Source: Agrypnia vestita
Lineage: Eukaryota > Arthropoda > Insecta > Trichoptera > Phryganeidae
Assembly (NCBI GenBank): GCA_016648135.1
Contig: JADDOH010002315.1
Location: forward strand, 62,001-126,000
Length of the DNA: 64,000 nt
Reading direction: 5' to 3'
The position numbers and the translations under genes are program-made. Under the pieces are notes generated by a model. That model ran no database searches and was not told the DNA's origin. It saw nothing but the letters and a program-made list of their open reading frames with translations. How positions within the stretch are numbered: the first letter of the stretch is position 1; each line of letters begins with the position of its first letter. Positions 60,101-64,000 of this stretch are shown here, piece by piece.

Positions 60101-60936
60101 GTTGGTAAACTATTATATATATATTAATTAAATTAAAAATAAGATATATTCATTAAATTAAAAATTAAACATATTAATTAAAAATTTATCAAAATAGCAC
60201 AATTCCAAACATGAACCTGCAATCTATTATACCCGTACTGTTTTATTATTTTTATTATTTCGTACTGCATTCGTCACGGTATTGCAAGCCAATACTTAAC
60301 ACCAACACTCACAATAACACTTCAGCCCTGATGATGGACCATGCAAAGGGATCCGAAACGTCGGCCAGAAAGGTCGTAATAACACGGCATAATACCCCAG
60401 AAGACCCAAACCAGAAGATTCTGAGTGGCCGTGAAAATCTAAGAACATTCTTCCTTATATAGCAATTACATATCATCGAGTAGGAACGATTTAAACAACA
60501 ATTTTTTGTTTGCACAACACAAAACACTTGTTTTACTGTTCTATTCTTGCTTTTATAAACACTAATCGCCTAAAACACTAAATGTACGGGCATCACACGC
60601 CTATGTTTGTGCTAAATCAAATAAAATAAGTACTAGTGTTCTTTGAGTGCCATGTCATTAGACTGCTGAAACAATTATAATGCGAGCAATTTATACTGTA
60701 CCTTTATCCGCACTGATGGTATCGCTGACAATGAGTTCTGGCGGCCTCTTGTCCTGGGCCTTGAGCTTCACCCTGCCCGTGATGTTGAGCGGCCGGCCAT
60801 CCTTGTACCACACCACCCGGGGCGGAGGGCTGCCTCCGGCGGAGCAGTTGAAGCGCACGGTCTTGGCCGTGGGAGTGTGCTCCGACACGGGGGTCTGCTT
60901 AAGGTAAGGAGCCAGGAGCACAGACACGCGGTACGC
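44584..60936 (-). CDS. Ig/FN3 cell-surface receptor, DCC/protogenin class (5' partial)
   Basis: Single-pass receptor, probably a homologue of protogenin/IGDCC, proteins related to DCC/neogenin that act in cell adhesion and guidance. Exons (high to low): 60936-60702, 60073-59885, 59502-59347, 59034-58870, 58487-58328, 57464-57213, 54577-54444, 53404-53181, 51461-51290, 50911-50785, 50495-50432, 47293-47189, 45180-44584. All splice in phase; 2580 nt, 859 residues, no stop. Order: last Ig domain (VRFNCSAGGSPPPRVVWYKD ... GVYQCIASNSLG), four FN3 domains, membrane helix at about 563-584 (VALGVVLSVFCVAVCGSIIL) with basic stop-transfer HRKLRR, and about 275 cytoplasmic residues, mostly polar and acidic. 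More Ig domains and the signal peptide should lie to the right. Ihog/CDO or frazzled are less likely because the FN3 number and tail differ. Confidence 0.85.
45217..45492. mobile_element. Foldback family half-copy
   Basis: Contains TTGTATTGAAGCGAATAAAT, ATCGATATAAATTACTGC, GCATATCTCCAT and the end ACTAGATATGAGACCACTGT with TA, matching one arm of 54795-55318. It lies just beyond the last intron's acceptor. Confidence 0.55.
45584..45725. mobile_element. Short foldback MITE (AGGGCCGGTTGTTTCAA ends)
   Basis: AGGGCCGGTTGTTTCAAGTT at the left is mirrored by AACTTGAAACAACCGGCCCT at the right, flanked by TAA-like triplets; about 140 bp with further internal pairing (GCATTGTTCGTTTAAAGCA region). A diverged relative with AGGGCCGGTTGTCTCA lies at 55327. 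Confidence 0.75.
45760..46382 (+). mobile_element. RTE-like non-LTR retrotransposon, 3' fragment
   Basis: The reading frames give LDRRGNVEKDIERRVTGWNR, LVPTLMYGSEAWSWQKRN and, after a frameshift near 46020-46100, RWFGHVERMNEERMARKIYN and WRSILSTGK, the C-terminal third of a reverse-transcriptase ORF. The 3' end is the short repeat GTAAGTAAGTAAG, typical of RTE elements. It is one of three copies and the best preserved. Confidence 0.75.
46846..46891. repeat. Two-copy tandem repeat, about 26 bp
   Basis: The unit TTCATTAAAATGACCGCTTA occurs twice in direct succession, separated by AAAAAAG. It is a small local duplication in a receptor intron. Confidence 0.7.
47189..47293 (-). CDS. Receptor exon, cytoplasmic segment
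   Basis: Acceptor TATTTAAG, donor CGA|GTGAGT, exactly 35 codons: GGVVYINGVESEVALGGEVG and EPLLNGHVRITENPR. Only this frame is open, and it is in phase with both neighbours. Confidence 0.78.
47557..48960. mobile_element. Tigger/pogo-like non-autonomous element
   Basis: The left end CAGTAAAACCATGTTAATTC and right end GAATTA...TTAATGGGGTTTTACTG form inverted termini; the subterminal TTCGTACCTCGATAATTC-type motifs are typical of pogo-like elements. An internal block (48105-48290) is shared with 19620-19810. About 1.4 kb, no intact ORF. Confidence 0.65.
49250..50090. mobile_element. Element with TTAAGGGGGT termini
   Basis: TTAAGGGGGTGGGTAC at the left pairs with the inverse TACCCCCTTAA at the right; inner sequence such as CTCGAAAAAATGCCC near the right end is also found in related insect repeats as I recall them. 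About 840 bp, non-coding. Confidence 0.45.
50432..50495 (-). CDS. Receptor exon, short cytoplasmic segment
   Basis: Acceptor TTTTTTTTGTAG, donor AAG|GTAATT. One base completes a split Arg codon, then VARSDFECQELMGQPSHIDS and K. The phase fits only if the membrane exon ends at AATAG|GTTTGT. Confidence 0.75.
50571..50701. mobile_element. Short foldback MITE (CCGGCAAA termini)
   Basis: CCGGCAAATATTTTGAAATT at the left and its inverse AATTTCAAGAAGTTTGCCGG at the right; the arms extend about 40 bp each including the G-rich GGGGGGAGG / CCCCCACC pair. 131 bp, just downstream of the membrane-exon donor. Confidence 0.7.
50785..50911 (-). CDS. Receptor transmembrane exon
   Basis: Acceptor GGTTTTAG; two bases complete a Gly codon. 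It encodes VALGVVLSVFCVAVCGSIIL, WQHRKLRRGQQRPPAPQIRT and N. The hydrophobic run of about 21 residues followed by HRKLRR is a type I stop-transfer. The donor AATAG|GTTTGT is non-ideal but the only one in phase with the next exon. Confidence 0.85.
51290..51461 (-). CDS. Receptor exon, end of FN3-4 and juxtamembrane stalk
   Basis: Acceptor ATTCAACAG, donor TATG|GTACGT. It encodes LHDLNTEAVCYVMVSPWGEE and RGLVNTITPRPKADIPLKDS and then NSEAPIENKDTFTDQNY. The L-x-L-x-T-x-Y strand is the end of the fourth FN3 domain; the rest is a stalk of about 35 residues before the membrane. Confidence 0.88.
51850..52283 (-). mobile_element. RTE-like non-LTR retrotransposon, internal fragment
   Basis: The minus-strand frame reads MSLEQVDEFAYLGSMFDRRG, ERRVTAGNRVNGALNTIIFN and RLNAVEMRSLRRMCA, overlapping the same protein region as 45760-46382 but reaching further toward the N-terminus (YLGS motif). 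The 3' tail is missing and a frameshift follows the EMRSLRR motif. Confidence 0.72.
52693..53068. mobile_element. Inverted-repeat element (ATTATAGATGTCTC ends)
   Basis: CAATGTATATTATAGATGTC then TCACAGAGACGAAACTG at the left is mirrored almost perfectly at 53020-53068. The arms are about 45 bp. The interior includes a single Helitron-family minisatellite unit (52900-53010: AACGGTACAGATTTGCATTG, CATCAGGGGGAG). The class is unknown. Confidence 0.55.
53181..53404 (-). CDS. Receptor exon, FN3-4 core
   Basis: Acceptor ACTTCCAG, donor GAG|GTGAGC. It encodes SSLVTDVQWEVLDGGAVRIS, WTLNTVSSNP and KPMGYTVYYNRDRSAPLSEW and SAKNVTNTTQLE. The buried Trp of the B-C region and the GYTVYY strand are FN3 hallmarks. 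Confidence 0.9.
53630..54360 (+). mobile_element. L2/CR1-type non-LTR retrotransposon, 3' fragment
   Basis: Frames read MDYCNGIYAGLPMFQLDRLQ, SILNTAARIKYEMSK, HITFVLRGLHWLRFPERVEL, then an in-frame TAG, MYKATHNGAPLYL and AVAGPKAWNSLPSLIRNTDS: the classic C-terminus of L2/CR1 reverse transcriptases. A frameshift precedes DYCNG. The 3' end TGGCGCTATATAAATAAT followed by a short TTA-type repeat is also L2-like. A dead, 5'-truncated copy in a receptor intron. Confidence 0.8.
54444..54577 (-). CDS. Receptor exon, end of FN3-3
   Basis: Acceptor TTTGTTTCAG, donor GAAG|GTTAGT. It encodes SLNYWIEIMGLEPGTLYGFK, VQAVMQNQRRKGPFSETVIS and RTKHE. The L-x-P-x-T-x-Y-x-F-x-V-x-A motif is the F strand of an FN3 domain. 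Confidence 0.9.
54795..55318. mobile_element. Full-length palindromic foldback element, TA duplication
   Basis: 524 bp starting CAGGATGTACCAGAGCTAGC and ending with the inverse GCTAGCTCTGGTACACCTG, flanked by TA. The arms pair through GTTGCTTGAACATTTT, TATGGAGATATGCAATA, ATCATTACA and the centre AAATAAAATGATAAAAACC. Almost the same length as 32576-33098, with the same inner arms but different outermost ends. Confidence 0.8.
55327..55485. mobile_element. Degraded relative of the AGGGCCGGTTGTTTCA MITE
   Basis: AGGGCCGGTTGTCTCATCAG at the left; a weak inverse (TTTAACTGATCAAACATCGGCC) at the right. It abuts the foldback element. Confidence 0.4.
56022..56381. mobile_element. Element with GAGCCTGTCC termini and TTA duplication (nested, level 3)
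   Basis: TTA | GAGCCTGTCCGGATGACGCG at the left and CGTGTCATCAGGACAGGCTC | TTA at the right. The inverted similarity continues through GTTTTACGCGCGAGTGCACTC-like sequence. 360 bp, non-coding; its CpG-rich interior includes the tandem repeat at 56028-56190. Confidence 0.75.
56028..56190. repeat. Tandem repeat, three units of about 54 bp
   Basis: Three successive copies of a unit with the core GCGCGAGACCACTCGCGCGT then TTCAATTTATATT and TCCAGATAC, differing at several bases. It lies inside the level-3 nested element. Confidence 0.75.
57213..57464 (-). CDS. Receptor exon, FN3-3 first half
   Basis: Acceptor TTAATTTCTAG, donor ACAG|GTTCGT. It encodes HEDDNHQKHQDRNFSDWISA, SLRPTGLVAEATSPRSVNVT, WRCDAAETSADGYFFILCYM and more to REKCID. 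The Trp after SVNVT and the GYFFILCY strand mark an FN3 domain. The preceding His/Asp/Gln-rich linker is unusual. Confidence 0.9.
57821..57900. mobile_element. Tigger-like left-end fragment
   Basis: AGTAGAACCTCGTTAATTCA then AATCCAAGGACCC and AAATTAAGCGGAAGCTCGTT, the subterminal pattern of the 21927 and 47557 elements, cut off about 50 bp before the Helitron-like block. Confidence 0.5.
57940..58308 (+). mobile_element. Helitron-like element with internal minisatellite
   Basis: Plus-strand 3' end: hairpin ACCCGCGTAATGCCGGGT at 58279-58296, then ACGACCAG and CTAG at 58305-58308, followed by T. The interior holds two to three copies of the minisatellite unit also seen at 16248-16560 (CTCCCCCTGATGTATTTTCA, CAAATCTGTACC). 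No coding. It lies 19 bp from the receptor exon's donor side. Confidence 0.62.
58328..58487 (-). CDS. Receptor exon, end of FN3-2
   Basis: Acceptor TATATCCAAG, donor ACTAG|GTAATA. It encodes DIHPLDKYEFRVLASPSDTW, LPQDLSLILWSSAANGTIHP and FDKNASSWGFPQT. The L-x-KYEFRVLA strand closes the second FN3 domain. Confidence 0.9.
58870..59034 (-). CDS. Receptor exon, FN3-2 first half
   Basis: Acceptor TTGTTTTAG, donor GAAG|GTAAGT. It encodes DIYLSSVGNSSMHVAWKESA, PSVKMWQLQWKLVGPNSTVY and NVTLPPDVSSHIVE. VAWKE is the FN3 Trp strand. Confidence 0.9.
59147..59323. mobile_element. MITE with AGGCYGGCGCCACACTAA termini
   Basis: AAGGCTGGCGCCACACTAAG at the left and TTTAGTGTGGCGCCGGCCT at the right, 177 bp. 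Same family as the element at 55966-56628, sharing the internal GCGGCGTTCCGCGGCG motif. It is 23 bp from a receptor exon. Confidence 0.75.
59347..59502 (-). CDS. Receptor exon, end of FN3-1
   Basis: Acceptor ATTTTTTTAG, donor GGAG|GTAATA. It encodes DGGEEHSKILTSKICDLKKL, EPFRSYEFYTKIYTKGRGAS and DQSPHVICHGQG. L-x-PFRSYEFYTKIYT is the FN3 F strand. Two extra cysteines (KICD, VICHG) may pair. Confidence 0.9.
59885..60073 (-). CDS. Receptor exon, Ig end and FN3-1 start
   Basis: Acceptor CAAAATAG, donor GCAG|GTCAGC. It encodes GVYQCIASNSLGEASAWAVL (the Ig F-G strands with the second disulfide Cys), then TVRALNVPPPSFVRCLPLSK and DTVRITWEAPLPAIAYTVHF, the start of FN3-1. Confidence 0.92.
60200..60470. 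mobile_element. Penelope-like element tail fragment (probable)
   Basis: The block CCCTGATGATGGACCATGCA ... GGGATCCGAAACGTCGG, followed by AATAACACGGCATAATACCC, GAAGACCCAAACC and GATTCTGAGTGGCCGTGAAA, resembles, as I recall them, repeated tails of Penelope-like retroelements in arthropods. No protein domain remains. It lies in a receptor intron. Confidence 0.45.
60328..60363 (+). ncRNA. Hammerhead-ribozyme-like core (CTGATGA ... GAAACGTC)
   Basis: CTGATGA (60328-60334) and GAAACGTC (60355-60362) are separated by a 20-nt stem II region in which GGA/TCC and CC/GG can pair around a bulge. GAAAC directly followed by GTC is the collapsed stem III described for Penelope-like dimeric hammerheads. 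The base pair next to the core (T opposite C) is broken and stem I was not found, so activity is doubtful. Confidence 0.3.
60702..60936 (-). CDS. Receptor exon, last Ig domain (first exon in window)
   Basis: Acceptor TTTTGTCTTCAG, donor AAAG|GTACAG, phase 0 at the start. It encodes AYRVSVLLAPYLKQTPVSEH, TPTAKTVRFNCSAGGSPPPR, VVWYKDGRPLNITGRVKLKA and ELIVSDTISADKG. NCSA carries the first Ig disulfide Cys and VVWYKDG the invariant Trp (I-set pattern). Confidence 0.92.
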
Positions 60937-63900
60937 CTGAAGACAAAATACAGTTTTTTATTTAGTAAGTGATATAGTAAGAAAACAAATGTGTTTATCC
61001 CATCTTACCTCTTAACCTACATATCGTGCACAAGGTATCAAATTGTATAGAGATGAACTAAACCTGTTCTTTAGGCGAGGGATTGTGTGATGTACTCGTA
61101 CAGGGTTAGGCGGATAATAATTAATTAGTAAATACTTCGAGTGACAGCGATGCAACTTCACTTTATTTATATGTATGACTGACTAGGTACAATAATACTG
61201 CGAGGAATCTGAACGCCCGTTGTAGCGGCGACGCGTCTTAAAAGCCAAAAGATGTCGACACCAACCGATCCGTTCATTGGCCGCCGGTGACGACATCCCC
61301 GGCGAATCAACTTCCGCCTGCATGACAACACCTGTACTCGGCCAATCAGGGGGGCTGTCACCTGTTCACTTTACTGTGACGTGTATAACAACAATTTATG
61401 AATACCTACTATACTATATCTTCCCCCCGCTTCCGAAATGTCATTCAGGCGGTTATTGATTCCACTAAAACCCTCTTATACAATTTTTAATACATTCCTA
61501 ACTCATCATACAATAGAATATTCCATTAAAACAATATCTTCATATAATATACATTTTATAATACAAATACAGATATTATTGTCCTGGTAATTTAGTCATT
61601 CAATTTATACTAGACACAAAGGAATTCGTCCTTATTTTCAACACTATTTAGTGACTCAATTTGCATCGCTGTCACTCGAAGTATTTACTAATTAATTATT
61701 ACCCGCCTAACCCTGTACGAGTACATCACAGATTGTGTCAAAGCAAAAGTATGTCCCCCCTCGCGTATATTTAAGACTCGTTTATAATGCAGTAAAAGAA
61801 TTTATTGTTGCATGATTAAATCCCCTAGTAAACAAAACATGTCTTTTACAACATACATTGTTTTTAAAATTTTTTAAAATTTCGTTACAGAGTCTCTTCA
61901 AGTAAAGCGCGACTTATCTACAAAGACATTATACTTTTCAAGAGTATTTAGTTGACCTTTTTATAATTGTTTCAAAACGTACAAGCTCGTGGTAATTTTT
62001 TTTAAAAAGTTAAAAAACTAAGTATTGGAACCAGCCGTAGAACCAGACCCTGTACCAAGAAAGTTACGTTAGTCCTTGTCTATATATTTTGGCGGTGCGT
62101 GATATCATGGTTTTTTATGAGGCGATAATTAAAAAATCAAACAGATGTCTCAGGACCAGATGTACCATACACATACACATGTGTAAATAAATTAAAAATG
62201 ATTTAGTGCGTACAGAATTAAACTTTGATAATTTGTTGTAAAAATATGTAATGAACAGTGTAATACAAAAATAAAACGGAGAATATCAAATTTAAATAAT
62301 AGATAAATTTAATAACAAAATTCAACCGGTTGTGTAACTTCTCCACCGCTTTAGTCGTCACATTCCCGGTTTCACTTAGTCAGCAAAAATTATAACAAAA
62401 GAAATCGGACTACACGGGTGTCAAGTGTTTTCCAGGGCCCACTACTCGTGCCTATTAGTGCGAACTTGAGAATTACACGTGTGCGTGCATGTGCGGAGCC
62501 GGCACAAAGAGTGTAATTTGAATAAGAATAATAATATGATGCCTAAATAAACAAAATGGAAAAGATCAGTCAAGCTGAGGCCGTTTGTGTCAAATAACAC
62601 CTTTGTAATTTGAACAAAGAGCTTCTAAACATGTTCGATCAACGAAGCAACAACTAGTCCCGCTACTTTTCGTAGGTTATGCGCACAATATGTTTTATAT
62701 AAGTTCCAATATGTTATGAAATACGATGTGATATTATATTATTTTGTGTTGATGTAAAAAAAAATATGTAAAATTAAATAAAAATATACATAAATACGTT
62801 AACTATTAACACTATCATTTGCATGTATTAGGCAGGATATGATGAAGGTGTCCATTCTTGTTCCTACTTCCAATTCCTTCAGTACTCTCATATAATCATC
62901 CGTGAACAAGTTGAAAAGCCATAGTAATATTACGCAGCCCTGTTCGACACCTTTGTAATATTAAACGACGATTTAAATGCCCAAATAATTCTTACACAAG
63001 CACTACTTCCCTCATACAGGTGCAATTGCCTTTATGAGTTTAATTAACCATCACCGTATACTCAAACAAAACTCTATAACTTTCATTTTATCACTCTTTC
63101 ATATACCTTTTGCAGATTTTCTGTCAAAACCTCGTTGTAATTTTTTTAATTCGTGTTATTTCAAAAATGAAACAAAAAAGTGGTGGTCTGGCAGCTTTAT
63201 TTTTTAGTTTTTTTTTTGCACTGGAAGACTTTTTTTGTATTTAAACAAATGGCATTATTTAATGCCTGTTAAGGCGCCTTTGCTGTGTTTTATCAAAATA
63301 TCACAATACACTGCTTATTTAGAGGCTCAATCTTATTTAAACATCTGTTGTAAGTTGTACATGTGACAAATATTTATACACTTTTAAGTCACGGCCATTC
63401 ATCTTTTAACACTAAATAGTAAAAAATATGTTTGTTATCTTGTCGGCAATGATGCGGACAGAAATAAAAAGAAAACACTGAATAATAATTACTATTAATG
63501 GTTTGTTTATACTGCAATTAGTGTGTTATTAACAATGGTACTATTTACACATATGAAAACATAATATGCAGATTGGAATGACCGCATTGTTATATCTCAG
63601 TAGGTCAGAGTGTTAGGAAGATGGAAATGTCAATTTATTTTATTAAACGGTGACCGAACAAGCAGCGCCTACTGGTCGCAGGCGGCGGGCGGATTGAGAA
63701 ATATAGTCCTGGACCAGATCACTCATCAAACACCACACGAGTCATATAAAGTGGAGAAAAAGCTACTTAATAAAGGAAGTAGCGTTACCAGCATTGAGTA
63801 AAGGAGACTGCAGGCAAAAATAAAGGACATCTTAGCTTAAAATATGCATTGGGCAGTGTGGTAATTATTAGCAAAAATAAGAGAGAGAAGAACAGAAATC

Positions 63901-64000
63901 ATCTATTCCTATTCCGATAATTTAATTAAGCAGCTTCAAAGATGAAATGGTATACGATAAAGCTAGCTAAAGTGACCATACGCTTGACTATAACACCAGC
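60937..64000 (-). other. Intron upstream of the Ig exon (partial)
   Basis: No further Ig exon was found on the minus strand to the window's end. It holds the long-TIR element 61089-61730 and otherwise AT-rich sequence. Patches at 62330-62520 and 63590-63800 are somewhat GC-richer but unassigned; the open frame at 63610-63801 matches no known family. Confidence 0.5.
61089..61730. mobile_element. DNA element with 65-70-bp inverted repeats and 8-bp duplication
   Basis: GATGTACTCGTACAGGGTTA and the following ~50 bp at the left are repeated inverted at 61661-61730 with about two differences. The 8-mer GATTGTGT flanks it on both sides (61081-61088, 61731-61738), pointing to a transposon of the hAT-like kind. 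The interior is partly GC-rich (61200-61440) and non-coding as far as visible. Confidence 0.78.

Noticed and set aside
44584..60936. Assignment of the receptor to Ihog/boi, CDO or frazzled
   Set aside because: Four FN3 domains directly before a membrane helix do not fit Ihog (two FN3) or CDO (three), and the tail lacks frazzled/DCC P-motif-like blocks as far as I can see; protogenin-class is the closest but remains an inference.
63610..63801. Plus-strand frame of 63 codons near the right edge
   Set aside because: GC-richer than its surroundings, but no domain, no splice signals and no match to the receptor.
1..64000. CRISPR arrays, operons, prokaryotic systems
   Set aside because: No regularly spaced direct repeats or compact bacterial-type genes; the genes have spliceosomal introns. 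The direct repeats found are transposon-internal minisatellites.

Overview
This is a window of an AT-rich, intron-rich, transposon-laden animal genome, almost certainly an insect. The four genes that can be supported are ordinary metazoan genes split by canonical GT-AG introns. Most of the remaining sequence is decayed mobile DNA: mariner, piggyBac and pogo/Tigger-like elements, Helitrons, RTE-, CR1/jockey- and L2-like non-LTR fragments, a Penelope-like tail, a solo LTR and many MITEs. The insect order cannot be fixed from this window alone.

Layout: (1) 1359-1543 (+) is the terminal exon of an OVCA2-type serine hydrolase. (2) 4852-9306 (-) is Elongin B, with three coding exons; the exon carrying only the initiator ATG was not located. 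An internally deleted mariner and a piggyBac relic lie in its introns. (3) 9307-11449 is the head-to-head intergenic region. (4) 11450-24370 (+) is a complete six-exon eIF4E-homologous protein (4EHP/eIF4E2) with an unusually long Ser/Thr/Asn-rich tail; its introns carry at least ten mobile elements. (5) 24371-44583 lies between two converging 3' ends. Its first 9 kb holds repeats, and 33.1-44.6 kb is strikingly repeat-poor. (6) 44584-60936 (-) is thirteen exons of an Ig/FN3 single-pass receptor of the DCC/protogenin class: the last Ig domain, four FN3 domains, a membrane helix and a cytoplasmic tail of about 275 residues. Its 5' exons lie beyond the right edge. (7) 60937-64000 is the start of its next upstream intron, with one long-TIR element that has an 8-bp target duplication.

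The genes do not form a pathway: a ubiquitin-ligase adaptor, a translational repressor, an esterase and a cell-surface receptor are simply neighbours. All intron phases were checked by hand. The 4EHP exons sum to 963 nt, the three Elongin B exons to 351 nt and the thirteen receptor exons to 2580 nt, each an exact multiple of three with no internal stop.

No clearly new biological system is evident. The most noteworthy items are a three-level nested transposon inside a receptor intron, a family of about 523-bp near-perfect palindromes with TA duplications, Helitron-type ends with internal minisatellites, a hammerhead-ribozyme-like core in a Penelope-like tail, the 4EHP tail, and a foldback MITE that could give the receptor an alternative short cytoplasmic tail.
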